Assembly: GCA_902805655.1 (NCBI GenBank)
Contig: CADCTF010000086.1
Location: forward strand, 1 to 60,117
Source of the DNA: an uncultured Acidimicrobiales bacterium
GTDB taxonomy: Bacteria; Actinomycetota; Acidimicrobiia; Acidimicrobiales; CADCTF01
Direction: 5' to 3'
Length of the DNA: 60,117 bases
Numbering within the stretch: position 1 is the first letter of the stretch; every line of letters starts with the position of its first letter. A model generated the notes under the pieces. That model searched no databases. It was given only the letters and a program-made list of their open reading frames with translations, and was not told the DNA's origin. A program made the translations under genes and the position numbers. Shown here one piece after another: positions 43,118-52,767 of this stretch.

Positions 43118-43672
43118 GTGCCGAGCGCTGCGCATCCGGCCCTCGTGCAGCACCTGCTCGACCATGCCGTGCGCACCGGCGACTTCACGCTCAAGTCCGG
43201 CAAAAGGACGGACTGGTTCATCGACGCCAAGCAGACGGCATGTCGACCCGACGGCATGTTGCTCGTGGCCGACGCGCTGCTGGCCGAGCTGAGCGATGAC
43301 ATCGTCGGCATCGGGGGCCTCACCATGGGGGCGGACCCTGTCGCGTTCGTAGCTGCCGGGGTGGCGGCCACCCGTGGGCGTCCGCTCAAGGCCTTCAGCG
43401 TCCGCAAGGAGGCCAAAGACCATGGCGGCGGCGGACGCATCGCCGGGGCACTCGATCCCGGAGACCGGGTGGTGCTCACCGAGGATGCGGTCACGCGTGG
43501 CACGTCCCTGCTCGAGGCGGCCGCCGCGGTGCGCGACGCCGGCGCCGACCCGGTGCTGATCGTCACCCTGGTCGACCGGGGTGGCACCTGCGCCGCACTG
43601 GCGGCAGCCGAGGGCATCGAGTTCCGGGCGCTCGTCACCGCGCCAGATCTCGGCTTTCCCTACGAGGGCTGA
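43118..43672 (+). CDS. pyrE: Orotate phosphoribosyltransferase
   Basis: A 184-residue PyrE converting orotate and PRPP to OMP in pyrimidine synthesis. Features: FTLKSGKRTDWFIDAKQ, VRKEAKDHGGGGRIAG (catalytic flexible loop) and the PRPP motif VVLTEDAVTRGTS. GTG 43118 is the likely start. It closes the purF-purM-pyrE group; a weak hairpin overlaps its stop. Confidence 0.93.
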   Translation: MPSAAHPALVQHLLDHAVRTGDFTLKSGKRTDWFIDAKQTACRPDGMLLVADALLAELSDDIVGIGGLTMGADPVAFVAAGVAATRGRPLKAFSVRKEAKDHGGGGRIAGALDPGDRVVLTEDAVTRGTSLLEAAAAVRDAGADPVLIVTLVDRGGTCAALAAAEGIEFRALVTAPDLGFPYEG

Positions 43673-43689
43673 CGGCCGTTTTCCGTCAG
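43669..43689 (+). terminator. Short hairpin at the pyrE stop
   Basis: CTGACGG and CCGTCAG form a perfect 7-bp stem around CCGTTTT, overlapping the pyrE stop codon. Weak; four Ts are in the loop, not after the stem. Confidence 0.35.
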
Positions 43690-43749
43690 CGCACGGCCAC
43701 GGTGAGTGGGGGCCGCTCCGGACGAAAGCAATCGTATGACTACGGATTC

Positions 43750-43782
43750 TCACGATCTGTGGTCATCGCGGAGGATTCGTGA
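43750..43782. promoter_or_regulatory. Inverted repeat upstream of bldC
   Basis: The 231 bases between pyrE and bldC are AT-richer than the surroundings and hold no gene. TCACGA (43750-43755) and TCGTGA (43777-43782) form an inverted repeat with 21 bases between, a possible operator. I cannot assign a binding protein. Confidence 0.3.
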
Positions 43783-43840
43783 CATGCTCTAGGCGGTAGG
43801 ACTAGTTCTCGACGCCCCCGCAAATGACCCGCAAGGGCTA

Positions 43841-43869
43841 TCGACCGCGAAGCAGGCTGTCCGTACGGT
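43841..43869 (+). promoter_or_regulatory. Candidate bldC promoter
   Basis: TCGACC, 17 bases, TACGGT (43864-43869). The -10 sits in GTCCGTACGGTTCGG, one inserted base away from the 14-mer before the two nitrite-locus genes. About 30 bases of leader follow, with GAAGGGA before ATG 43905. Confidence 0.5.
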
Positions 43870-43904
43870 TCGGGAGCAAACGGACACCTCCGAAGGGATT
43901 CTCC

Positions 43905-44102
43905 ATGTCAGATCACACCAACCCAGATGCGTTGCTCACGCCGGCCGAAGTCGCTGCGCTGTTCCGCGTGAACCCCAAGACGGTCACTCGCTGGGCTCGC
44001 GCCGGCAAGATCACCGCCATCCGAACCCTCGGCGGCCACCGACGCTTCCGCTCGTCGGAGATCCGTCGCTGCCTCGATCTCATGGAGCGCGAAGGGGCCT
44101 GA
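43905..44102 (+). CDS. bldC: BldC-like small MerR-type DNA-binding protein
   Basis: A 65-residue protein almost entirely one helix-turn-helix with wing: LLTPAEVAALFRVNPKTVT, WARAGKITAIRTLGGHRRFR. It closely matches Streptomyces BldC, which binds head-to-tail on direct repeats and controls the start of development. Location after purF-purM also matches Streptomyces as I recall. A longer frame begins upstream at 43824, but it spans the promoter and the GAAGGGA site supports ATG 43905. Confidence 0.93.
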   Translation: MSDHTNPDALLTPAEVAALFRVNPKTVTRWARAGKITAIRTLGGHRRFRSSEIRRCLDLMEREGA

Positions 44103-44250
44103 GGCGGTTCCGCTGGAAGGCGTGGCGCGTCCGAAACGTGCGCCTGGAGGGCGCCGTCCAGCGATTCGACCTCATGTGCACTGGCCGTCACCCGTTCCGG
44201 GTGGCGGCCATCGCTTTGCCCACGCCGCGAGAAGTCGCCATGCTCAGACT

Positions 44251-45666
<1,416 letters not shown>

Positions 45667-45686
45667 ACCGGCTTCGCAGCCGCAAG

Positions 45687-45759
45687 TGGTCGGGACCGGC
45701 GTCGATCCGGTGACCTCGCGCTTTTCAGGCGCGCGCTCTACCAACTGAGCTACCCGACC
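45687..45759 (-). tRNA. tRNA-Phe (anticodon GAA)
   Basis: Minus-strand cloverleaf: acceptor GGTCGGG/CCCGACC, D arm GCTC/GAGC, anticodon stem CGCGC/GCGCG with loop CTGAAAA (GAA), T arm ACCGG-ATCGACG-CCGGT, discriminator A. It lies convergent to the malic enzyme. CCA is not encoded. Confidence 0.95.
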
Positions 45760-45779
45760 CTGCACCCCCCGGGGGGGAG

Positions 45780-45854
45780 CGGTCCTGACGGGATTTGAAC
45801 CCGCGACCTCCGGCTTGACAGGCCGGCGTGCACTCCAAACTGCACCACAGGACC
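45780..45854 (-). tRNA. tRNA-Asp (anticodon GTC)
   Basis: Minus-strand cloverleaf: acceptor GGTCCTG/CAGGACC, D arm GTGC/GCAC, anticodon stem CCGGC/GCCGG with loop CTGTCAA (GTC), T arm GCGGG-TTCAAAT-CCCGT, discriminator G. It is 20 bases upstream of tRNA-Phe in the same direction, so the two are likely one transcript. Confidence 0.95.
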
Positions 45855-45946
45855 AACACCCGCACCCGCGCCCTCGTCGGGCGGCGCGCGCAGGCGGTCA
45901 GTGTAACGAGCGCTGAGGCCGGCGCGAGCGGGGCCCGGACCAGAAA

Positions 45947-45980
45947 ATTCGTACTAAATGGAAATTAACAGTGACAACCG
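45947..45980 (+). promoter_or_regulatory. AT-rich promoter region before the PRC-barrel/DUF2382 gene
   Basis: The 244 bases between tRNA-Asp and the next gene contain no coding sequence. A short AT-rich patch (AATTCGTACTAAATGG, then AAATTAACAG) stands out from the 70% GC background and is the likely promoter zone. I cannot fix -35 and -10 hexamers with confidence. Confidence 0.3.
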
Positions 45981-46098
45981 CGAGTCGAGGCGCCGCGATG
46001 TGGCTATGAACCGCACTCGAATCGCCCGTGTGGCCCAAGGGTCCGGCGTGGTTCCCCCCGAAGACACCGCAGACGACGCACAATGAGGAGCACATCAC

Positions 46099-46914
46099 AT
46101 GAGCACCATGAACCAGCAGGAGATGGCTAGCTGGGTGGGACGCACCCTGGTCGATTCCGACGGCGACAAGATCGGAAAGATCGTCGACATCTACCTGGAC
46201 GAGGACACCGGCAAGCCGGAGTGGGTCGCGGTGAACACCGGGATGTTCGGCAGCAAGGTCAGCTTCGTCCCGATCGAGGGCGCCAGCGCCTCCGGCGACG
46301 AGATCCGTGTCCGTCACAGCAAGAGCGCTGTCAAGGACTCTCCGAACGCCGAAGCCGACGGCGCCCTGTCGCAGGACGACGAGTCGCGGCTCTACGCCCA
46401 CTACGGCATGTCCTACGGCGAGGCCCGGTCGGACTCGGGTCTCCCCGAGGGTGGGCAGCAGCGCACGGCCGACGTGGACCGCACGGCCGGCACCACCGGT
46501 GGCAATGCCGACGTCGACGTCACGGACGACGCCATGACGCGCTCCGAGGAGGAGCTGCGGGTCGCCAAGACACGGCAGGAAGCCGGGCGGGTGCGCCTCC
46601 GCAAGTGGGTCGACACCGAGCGGGTCACCGAGACCGTACCGGTGCAGCATGAGGAGGTCCGGGTGGAGCGTGAGGCGATCACCGACGCCAACCGGGACAA
46701 GGCCCTCGACGGCCCGGAGATCACCGAGGCTGTGCACGAGGTCGTCCTCACGGATGAGAAGGCCGTTGCCGACACGGAAGTCGTGGCCCAGGAGCGCATC
46801 CGGCTCGACAAGGAGGTCGTGACCGAGCAGGAGACGGTGACGGCGGATCTCCGGAAGGAGCGGGTCGAGGTCGAGGGCGATACCAACCGCGGCACGAACC
46901 CCACCAACCGCTGA
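46099..46914 (+). CDS. PRC-barrel and DUF2382 protein
   Basis: A 271-residue protein. Residues 8-80 are a PRC barrel (GRTLVDSDGDKIGKIVDIYL, EWVAVNTGMFG, SFVPIEGA). Residues about 148-262 form DUF2382 (YsnF/AvaK type): RSEEELRVAKTRQEAGRV, RKWVDTERVTETVPVQHEEV and repeated charged beta/heptad units (VVAQERIRLDKEVV). The family is linked to general and desiccation stress; biochemical function is unknown. A TTG/ATG choice is not needed: the ATG at 46099 follows GAGGAGC. The adjacent gene encodes a second, shorter DUF2382. Confidence 0.85.
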   Translation: MSTMNQQEMASWVGRTLVDSDGDKIGKIVDIYLDEDTGKPEWVAVNTGMFGSKVSFVPIEGASASGDEIRVRHSKSAVKDSPNAEADGALSQDDESRLYAHYGMSYGEARSDSGLPEGGQQRTADVDRTAGTTGGNADVDVTDDAMTRSEEELRVAKTRQEAGRVRLRKWVDTERVTETVPVQHEEVRVEREAITDANRDKALDGPEITEAVHEVVLTDEKAVADTEVVAQERIRLDKEVVTEQETVTADLRKERVEVEGDTNRGTNPTNR

Positions 46915-46926
46915 TTACATCCTGCG

Positions 46927-46957
46927 CTGGTCGGGGAACCTTGAGTTCCCCGACCAG
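46927..46957 (+). terminator. Perfect 13-bp hairpin between the two DUF2382 genes
   Basis: CTGGTCGGGGAAC and GTTCCCCGACCAG pair perfectly around CTTGA. It begins 12 bases after the first stop and ends 14 bases before the next ATG, with GAGAGG in between. It could be an intergenic terminator or an mRNA-processing/attenuation element that sets the ratio of the two proteins. Confidence 0.6.
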
Positions 46958-46971
46958 CCGAGAGGACGTGC

Positions 46972-47433
46972 ATGGCTAGGAAGACCGAACGTACAGATGA
47001 GGGCGCGGACGATCTGATCCTCTCCGCCGACGAGCTTCGAGTTCGTCGGGTAGAGGAGGAAGCCGGTCGCCTGCGCACCTCGAAGCGAATTGAGTCGGTG
47101 CCCGTGGAGCGCACGATCGACCGGAAGATCGAGCAGGCGTCCATGGACCGTGAAGCGCCGCTCGAAGGTGACAGCGGCGAGATCGAGACGCTCGAGGACG
47201 GAAGCATCTCGATCCCCGTGTTCGAGGAGCAGCTGGTGATCGAGAAGCGGCTGGTCGTCCGGGAGCGGGTGATCATCCGCAAGCTCACCGTCACCCAGCA
47301 GCAGCACGTACAGGCTGATCTGCGACGGGAGCACCTCGACGTCGAGGCCGACGCAGACATCGCCGACCGGGTCTCCGGTGAGCTGCTCGACCGCGACGTC
47401 GGCGACCGGGCGACAGAGCGCACCCGGGACTGA
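46972..47433 (+). CDS. DUF2382 protein
   Basis: A 153-residue DUF2382 protein without the PRC barrel: DELRVRRVEEEAGRLRTSKR, ESVPVERTIDRKIEQ and ISIPVFEEQLVIEKRLVV, ending in HVQADLRREHLDVEAD. It is a shorter relative of the upstream protein and was probably produced by duplication. Function unknown; stress association by family. ATG 46972 follows GAGAGGA. Confidence 0.8.
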   Translation: MARKTERTDEGADDLILSADELRVRRVEEEAGRLRTSKRIESVPVERTIDRKIEQASMDREAPLEGDSGEIETLEDGSISIPVFEEQLVIEKRLVVRERVIIRKLTVTQQQHVQADLRREHLDVEADADIADRVSGELLDRDVGDRATERTRD

Positions 47434-47464
47434 AGCGATCCGCCGGGAGCCGGCGGAGATGCAG

Positions 47465-47537
47465 CACCCCCAACGGGATTCGAACCCGTGCTGCCACCTT
47501 GAAAGGGTGGTGTCCTAGGCCACTAGACGATGGGGGC
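47465..47537 (-). tRNA. tRNA-Glu (anticodon TTC)
   Basis: Minus-strand cloverleaf: acceptor GCCCCCA/TGGGGGT with a G1-T72 pair usual for this tRNA, anticodon stem CCACC/GGTGG with loop CTTTCAA (TTC), T arm ACGGG-TTCGAAT-CCCGT, discriminator G. It is convergent to the DUF2382 pair. Confidence 0.94.
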
Positions 47538-47575
47538 TGGGACCGTCTCCGCAGGGCACCCGACGGTAGCAGCCG

Positions 47576-48877
47576 TCAAACCAGCACCCACTCGGTCGAT
47601 CCGCCCGTGTCGCGGATCTCCACCCCGAGAGCCGTCAGCCGGTTGCGGAGCGAATCCGCATCGGCATAGCGCTTGTCGGCGCGGGCCTCCGTGCGGATCT
47701 CGAGCATCGCCTCGACGAACGGACCCACCAGGTCCCGGGGGTCGCGTGCGCCACCCTCTGCGAGCTGACCGAGGCGAACGACCATCGAGCGCAACGTCGA
47801 CCGGCCTCGATCGAGGTCGTCGGACTCCAAGCTGTCTCCGATCCACGCGTGCAGCTCTGCTTCCAGGTCGAGGACGGCCTGGGCGGCAGCGGGCGCATCC
47901 CGCCCCTCCAAGGCTGCGACGAAGGCGGCCTCGGCTGCGCCGATGGCGTCGAGCAGCGGATTGGTGGCGTCACCGAGCCGGCCCGGGTCGGTTGCGGTCT
48001 CCGTCGCCCGAACAGTGGTGGTCATGCCATCGACGACCCTTCCGCCTGCCGGCCCGCTGGTCGCAGGGCCCGTCCGCAGCGCACGGGCTGCGTCTTGCAA
48101 GGCCTCGATGGCCAGCACTTCTCCCGAGGCGAAGACCCGGCTCCGGCCACCGGCGCGCACGGTGAGCACGCCCAGGCCGACGACGGTTGCGGTCGCTGCG
48201 TCGAGGTCGAAGATGCAGCCGGTGTGCTCGTCGATGCCTAGCACGAAGGCTTCATCCGGCAGCTCGCGCTCCAGGCTCGCCAGCCGATCCTCACCGAGGT
48301 AGCAGAACCGGGTGTCGTGGTTGCCGCCCTCCGCGTTGTTGTAGTGGGGGATCACTGCGGCGGACAGTCCCGTGGGGGCGAGCAGATCGAGCCCCGGGAG
48401 CCAAGCCGGGTCGATCCCTGCCTTGTAGATCTCGTAGACCGGCACCGTGACCACGCCGAGGGTCAGCGCCGCGGCGCTGGCGAAGGTGACGCACCCGCCG
48501 GTGCGCAGCTTGTCGGCGAGGATCTGCGGCACCGACGACTGCTCCCACTGCCGGAGGGCGTAGGTGGGGCTCCCTGGTCCGGCGAAGACGTAGCGCGCTT
48601 TCCGCAGCTGATCGAGCATGGCCTCGTAGCCGAAGCCGCCCTGCTCGAGCGCGGAGCGGAACTGCGCCACGTCGATGGGCTCCCCCACGCTGTCGGCGAA
48701 GTAGGCCTGGGCCCGTGCTGTGAGGTCGTCGGCATTGGACTGAAACCCGAAGGGTGTGTCGAGCAGCACCGCCGGCACGGGCCCCGGCCCGAGCTGCGAG
48801 AAGAGCGCACGATGCGTCTTCACCATGGTGGGGCTCGTCTCCCCCGACCCCATCAGCACCAACAAGCGCGCCGTCAT
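47576..48877 (-). CDS. Peptidase-S51/cyanophycinase-like domain fused to a CysS C-terminal-like domain
   Basis: A 433-residue protein. Residues 1-270 resemble peptidase S51/class I GATase-like enzymes: LLVLMGSGETSPTM, YVFAGPGSPTYALRQW, then CVTFASAAALTLG with S134 at the nucleophile elbow, and HYNNAEGGNHDTRF. Residues about 310-433 match the helical DALR-type tail of cysteinyl-tRNA synthetase: FVEAMLEIRTEAR, KRYADADSLRNRLTALGVEI, RDTGGSTEWVL. The tRNA-synthetase catalytic domain (HIGH/KMSKS) is absent. ATG 48877 overlaps the stop of the hydrolase gene upstream. Substrate unknown. Confidence 0.75.
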   Translation of the reverse strand: MTARLLVLMGSGETSPTMVKTHRALFSQLGPGPVPAVLLDTPFGFQSNADDLTARAQAYFADSVGEPIDVAQFRSALEQGGFGYEAMLDQLRKARYVFAGPGSPTYALRQWEQSSVPQILADKLRTGGCVTFASAAALTLGVVTVPVYEIYKAGIDPAWLPGLDLLAPTGLSAAVIPHYNNAEGGNHDTRFCYLGEDRLASLERELPDEAFVLGIDEHTGCIFDLDAATATVVGLGVLTVRAGGRSRVFASGEVLAIEALQDAARALRTGPATSGPAGGRVVDGMTTTVRATETATDPGRLGDATNPLLDAIGAAEAAFVAALEGRDAPAAAQAVLDLEAELHAWIGDSLESDDLDRGRSTLRSMVVRLGQLAEGGARDPRDLVGPFVEAMLEIRTEARADKRYADADSLRNRLTALGVEIRDTGGSTEWVLV

Positions 48878-49713
48878 GGGTAGAAGCCGTCCTCCACTGC
48901 GCCGGCCAGCAGGCCCGCGACCAGGTCGGGGTGCTGCGCGTGGACGTCGTGATGGGCGTCCGCCCAGTGGGTCCGGCACACGGCCAGCGCGGCCTCGGCA
49001 GCCATCACCTCGGCTCGCTTCCGCTCGCCACGGGCTGAGCCGTCCCGGCAGGGAATCAAGAGGGTGGGCACCGTCACCGTGCTCAGCACCTCCTGGATGC
49101 GCTGCTCCCACATCGCCCGCAGGATGCGGAGGTGGCGGTCGTAGCCGAGCCACGGCGCCACCGTGCCGTCGTCCCGGATCTCGAAGCAGGCGAGAGCTCC
49201 CTGGACCCCGCTCTCGGGCCAGTCAAGGCGGCGGCTCCGGAGCATCGCTTCCATCTCGGCGACCTGCAGCCCTGTCGTGCGGGGCGGAGCCATCACCCGA
49301 GCGCACTCCTCCCAACTGGCGAAGTGGTGAAGGTCGATCCACCCGCCGTCCACACAGGCGATGCCACTGACCAGCTCAGGGTGTCGCGCCGCGAGCTCCA
49401 CCACCACGTTGCCGCCCCACGACTGGCCGGCCACCACGGGCCGCTCGAACCCGAGGGATTCCACGACGCAGACCAGGTCGGCCGCCACGGTGGCGAAGTC
49501 GTAGCCCACGTCCACCTTGTCGGAGAGGCCGTGTCCGCGCTGGTCGATGGCAGCCACGGCGTGGCCCTGCTCGGCGAGGCGCTCGGCCACGCCGTCCCAC
49601 ATCCGGGCGTTGGACGCCAGCCCGTGCACCAACAGGAAGGGGCGACCCTCTCCGTCCCACCGTCGGACGTGCAGATGCACGCCGCCGGTTGCCTCAACGC
49701 GCAGCTCCTCCAC
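48874..49713 (-). CDS. Alpha/beta-fold hydrolase
   Basis: A 279-residue hydrolase with FLLVHGLASNARMWDGVA (oxyanion region), AIDQRGHGLSDK, nucleophile elbow AGQSWGGNVVV and a late VPTLLIPCRDG acid strand; the catalytic His is probably in WADAHHDVHAQHPD. Typical esterase/lipase-like member with no assignable substrate. GTG 49713 is chosen (TACCGT ends nine bases upstream); a TTG six bases earlier is possible. Its stop overlaps the S51-like gene (ATGA), so the two are coupled. Confidence 0.85.
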   Translation of the reverse strand: MEELRVEATGGVHLHVRRWDGEGRPFLLVHGLASNARMWDGVAERLAEQGHAVAAIDQRGHGLSDKVDVGYDFATVAADLVCVVESLGFERPVVAGQSWGGNVVVELAARHPELVSGIACVDGGWIDLHHFASWEECARVMAPPRTTGLQVAEMEAMLRSRRLDWPESGVQGALACFEIRDDGTVAPWLGYDRHLRILRAMWEQRIQEVLSTVTVPTLLIPCRDGSARGERKRAEVMAAEAALAVCRTHWADAHHDVHAQHPDLVAGLLAGAVEDGFYP

Positions 49714-49770
49714 GACCAAGCGACGGTAGCGGCACCCCGCTCGCTAGCCGCGCTGGGGCCGGGTGCGGCG

Positions 49771-51003
49771 TCAGGAGCCGACGCGCCGGTCCTTGCCGAT
49801 GACCACGACGCCCCCCTCGGAGACCGTGTAGCGCTCCCGGTCTCGCTCGAGGTCGACACCGATCTTGGCGCCATCGGGGATGACGACGTTCTTGTCGATG
49901 ATGGCGTTCCGCACGACGGCGTGCTGACCCACCTCCACGCCCTGCATGAGCACGGAGCCTTCGACCGTGGCCCACGAGTGGACGCGGACGCCGGGGGAGA
50001 GGATCGACCGGCTGACGGTCGAGCCGGACACGATCACACCCGGCGACAAGAGGCTGTCGAGGGCCACGCCCCGCCTGCCCTCCGAGGCGTGCACCGTCTT
50101 GGCCGGCGGCCACGCCTCCTGGTCCGTGAAGATCGGCCAGTCCCGGTTGTAGAGGTTGAAGATCGGATGGGGCGAGATGAGGTCGAGGTGGGCCTCGTAG
50201 AACGAGTCGAGGGTGCCGACGTCCCGCCAGTAGCCGTGGTCGCGCTCGGTCCCACCGGGCACCACGTTGTCCCGGAAGTCGTAGACCTCGGCCTCCCCCT
50301 GCTCCACGAGTGCAGGGATGATGTCGCCGCCCATGTCGTGCCGACTCGACTCGTCGGCGGCATCGCGAGTGACCATGTCGACGAGCGTGTCGGTGCGGAA
50401 GACGTAGTTGCCCATCGAGGCGAAGATCTCGTCGGGCGCGTCGGCCAGGCCCTCGGCGTCAGTGGGCTTCTCCCGGAAGGCCGAGATGCGCCTGCCGTCG
50501 GCACCCACCTCGATGACGCCGAACTGGTCCGCCATCGACCGAGGCTGGCGGATGCCCGCCACGGTGACCCCTGCTCCGGAGGCGATGTGCTGCTCCACCA
50601 TCTGACGTGCGTCCATGCGGTAGATGTGGTCGGCGCCGAAGACGATCACGTGCTCGGGGCACTCGTCGTAGATCAGGTTGAGGCTCTGGTGGATGGCGTC
50701 GGCCGAGCCGGCGAACCAGTGCGGCCCCAGGCGCTGCTGGGCGGGTACCGGCGCGACGTAGTTGCCGAGCAAGGTCGACATGCGCCACGTCTTGGCGATG
50801 TGGCGGTCGAGCGAGTGGCTCTTGTACTGCGTCAGGACGACCATCTTGAGATAGCCGGCGTTGGCCAGGTTGGACAGGACGAAGTCGATCAGGCGGTAGA
50901 GACCGCCGAACGGCACGGAGGGCTTGGCCCGGTCGGTGGTGAGCGGCATGAGCCGCTTGCCCTCGCCCCCGGCCAGCACGATGGCCAGCACCTTGGTCGC
51001 CAC
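49771..51003 (-). CDS. glgC: Glucose-1-phosphate adenylyltransferase
   Basis: A 410-residue ADP-glucose pyrophosphorylase. The nucleotide motif is [14 protein letters not shown] (residues 9-22), followed by [43 protein letters not shown] and a left-handed beta-helix C-terminus ([20 protein letters not shown]). It makes ADP-glucose for glycogen. GTG 51003 is leaderless: TAGGTT ends six bases before it. Divergent from glgA with 47 bases between starts. Confidence 0.97.
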   Translation of the reverse strand: MATKVLAIVLAGGEGKRLMPLTTDRAKPSVPFGGLYRLIDFVLSNLANAGYLKMVVLTQYKSHSLDRHIAKTWRMSTLLGNYVAPVPAQQRLGPHWFAGSADAIHQSLNLIYDECPEHVIVFGADHIYRMDARQMVEQHIASGAGVTVAGIRQPRSMADQFGVIEVGADGRRISAFREKPTDAEGLADAPDEIFASMGNYVFRTDTLVDMVTRDAADESSRHDMGGDIIPALVEQGEAEVYDFRDNVVPGGTERDHGYWRDVGTLDSFYEAHLDLISPHPIFNLYNRDWPIFTDQEAWPPAKTVHASEGRRGVALDSLLSPGVIVSGSTVSRSILSPGVRVHSWATVEGSVLMQGVEVGQHAVVRNAIIDKNVVIPDGAKIGVDLERDRERYTVSEGGVVVIGKDRRVGS

Positions 51004-51009
51004 GGGCGG

Positions 51010-51044
51010 AACCTACCCCCTGCCGGGCCCGATGGATCTACCGT
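51010..51044. promoter_or_regulatory. Divergent leaderless promoters of glgC and glgA
   Basis: Minus strand TAGGTT (51010-51015) lies six bases from the glgC GTG. Plus strand TACCGT (51039-51044) lies six bases from the glgA GTG. Unlike the two 23-bp cases, these -10 elements do not overlap. Confidence 0.55.
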
Positions 51045-51050
51045 TCGGCG

Positions 51051-52262
51051 GTGGCCGCCCCCGAGCTTGTGCCGTTCCGAGTCGACCTGCTCACCCGGGA
51101 GTACCCGCCGGAGGTCTACGGGGGTGCAGGCGTGCACGTCGAGTACCTGGCTCGCGAGCTGCGCCCGCTCGCCGACGTGCGGGTGCACTGCTTCGGCGCA
51201 CCCCGCGACGAGCCGGGTGTCACCGCGTACGCCGGACCGCCCGGGCTCGCCGGGGCCAACGCAGCGCTGACGACGATGGGCGTCGACCTCGAGATGGCGG
51301 CCGGCTGCGAGGGTGCCGACGTCGTCCACAGCCACACCTGGTACGCCAACTTCGCCGGGCATGCCGCCAAGCTCCTGCACGGCGTGCCCCACGTGGTGTC
51401 GACCCACAGCCTCGAGCCGCAGCGGCCGTGGAAGGCCGAGCAGCTGGGCGGTGGCTATCGGCTGTCGTCGTTCTGCGAGCGCACCGCTCTGGCTTCGGCC
51501 GATGCCGTCATCGCCGTGTCCGCCGGCATGCGCCGCGACGTGCTGAGCGCCTACCCCGAGGTCGACCCGGAGCGGGTCGTGGTCGTCCACAACGGCATCG
51601 ACACGGCCGAGTACGCGCGCGATGACGCCACCGACGTGCTCGCACGGCTAGGGGTGGACCCAGATCTCCCCTCTGTCGTGTTCGTCGGGCGGATCACCCG
51701 GCAGAAGGGCCTTCCCTACCTGCTGCGCGCGGCGCGCTCCCTGCCACCCGAGGTTCAGGTCGTGCTGCTGGCGGGCTCCCCCGACACACCGGAGATCGAA
51801 GCGGAGGTGCACACGCTGGTCGACGAGCTGCGTGCTTCGCGTTCGGGCATCGTCTGGGCGGCCGAGATGCTGCCGAAGGCCGACGTCATCCAGGTGCTCA
51901 GCCATGCCTCCCTCTTCGTGTGCCCGTCGGTCTACGAGCCGATGGGCATCGTCAACCTCGAGGCCATGGCCTGCGAGACCGCCGTGGTGGCGACAGCAGT
52001 CGGGGGCATCCCCGAGGTGGTGGCCGACGGCCGCACGGGCGTTCTCGTGCCGATCGAGGCCGGAACCGACGGCACAGGTGCCCCGGCCGACGCAGGCCGC
52101 TTCGTGGCCGACCTGGCAGCCGCCATCACCTCGCTGTTGGAAGATCCGGCACGGGCCACTGCGATGGGCGAGGCGGGCCGAGCCCACGCCATCGAGCACT
52201 TCTCCTGGCCCACCATCGCCCGGCGCACCGTCGACGTGTATCGCTCGGTGGGCGCCGGCTGA
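51051..52262 (+). CDS. glgA: Glycogen synthase, actinobacterial GT4 type
   Basis: A 403-residue GT4 glycosyltransferase. The N-domain has REYPPEVYGGAGVHVEYL (acceptor loop), HSHTWYANFAG and the C-domain FVGRITRQKGLPYLL, then the EX7E motif in PSVYEPMGIVNLEAMACE. This is the GlgM/GlgA type of mycobacteria, which uses ADP-glucose to make maltose-1-phosphate or extend glucan. Pairing with divergent glgC supports glycogen or maltosyl-glucan synthesis. GTG 51051 is leaderless. Confidence 0.92.
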   Translation: MAAPELVPFRVDLLTREYPPEVYGGAGVHVEYLARELRPLADVRVHCFGAPRDEPGVTAYAGPPGLAGANAALTTMGVDLEMAAGCEGADVVHSHTWYANFAGHAAKLLHGVPHVVSTHSLEPQRPWKAEQLGGGYRLSSFCERTALASADAVIAVSAGMRRDVLSAYPEVDPERVVVVHNGIDTAEYARDDATDVLARLGVDPDLPSVVFVGRITRQKGLPYLLRAARSLPPEVQVVLLAGSPDTPEIEAEVHTLVDELRASRSGIVWAAEMLPKADVIQVLSHASLFVCPSVYEPMGIVNLEAMACETAVVATAVGGIPEVVADGRTGVLVPIEAGTDGTGAPADAGRFVADLAAAITSLLEDPARATAMGEAGRAHAIEHFSWPTIARRTVDVYRSVGAG

Positions 52263-52278
52263 GCCTGGGACCTGCCGG

Positions 52279-52767
52279 TCAGACCTCGGTGCCGGCGTCG
52301 TCCAGTCCCGCGGCCAGCGCCTCGATGACCTCTCCTTCGAGCATGGTCAGCAGGTGGTACAGACCGAACAGGTGAGCGTGCGGAGAGGCGAGCATCTCCT
52401 CCTCGCCCATGTCCTCGGTGATCTCGAGCTTCGTGCCGAGCACCAGGCGAAGGTCGTTGAGCACCGACATCCAGGCGGAGAGCTGCTCCTCGTCGACCTC
52501 GGTGTGGTCGACCGTCGCCTCGAGCACCTCGACGGCACCCATCCGGCCGGCCACCAGATCGGCCTTCATGAGCCGGGAGAACTCGGCGCTTGCCTCCTCA
52601 TCGTCGGTGTACGCGTCCGGGAAGAGGCGTTCGAGCGCCGGGTCATCCGCCTCCAGGAGCTCTCGGAGCTGGCCCGGCAGGTGACGCAACAGCTCGCGCT
52701 CGTCGTCGGGGAGGCGGATGGCGAACGTGCCGGCCCGCGTCCGTCGGATCCGCCGGCGGAAGATCAC
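52279..52767 (-). CDS. DUF2017 protein (ClpS-linked)
   Basis: A 162-residue DUF2017 protein, the family found beside clpS in actinobacteria (Rv1332 type). It starts RRRIRRTRAGTFAIRLPDDERELL and ends in a helical acidic domain. Function unknown. GTG 52767 overlaps a TGA (GTGA) belonging to the last copy of a 23-bp repeat whose first copy is the true clpS 3' end, so ancestral translational coupling with clpS has been separated by repeat expansion. Confidence 0.88.
   Translation of the reverse strand: MIFRRRIRRTRAGTFAIRLPDDERELLRHLPGQLRELLEADDPALERLFPDAYTDDEEASAEFSRLMKADLVAGRMGAVEVLEATVDHTEVDEEQLSAWMSVLNDLRLVLGTKLEITEDMGEEEMLASPHAHLFGLYHLLTMLEGEVIEALAAGLDDAGTEV

Noticed and set aside
43824-43904. 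A 27-residue N-terminal extension of BldC
   Set aside because: It covers the promoter, and a ribosome site plus family length support ATG 43905.
45761-45779. C/G runs between tRNA-Asp and tRNA-Phe as a terminator
   Set aside because: CCCCCC-GGGGGGG could pair only as a loopless stem; no real hairpin.
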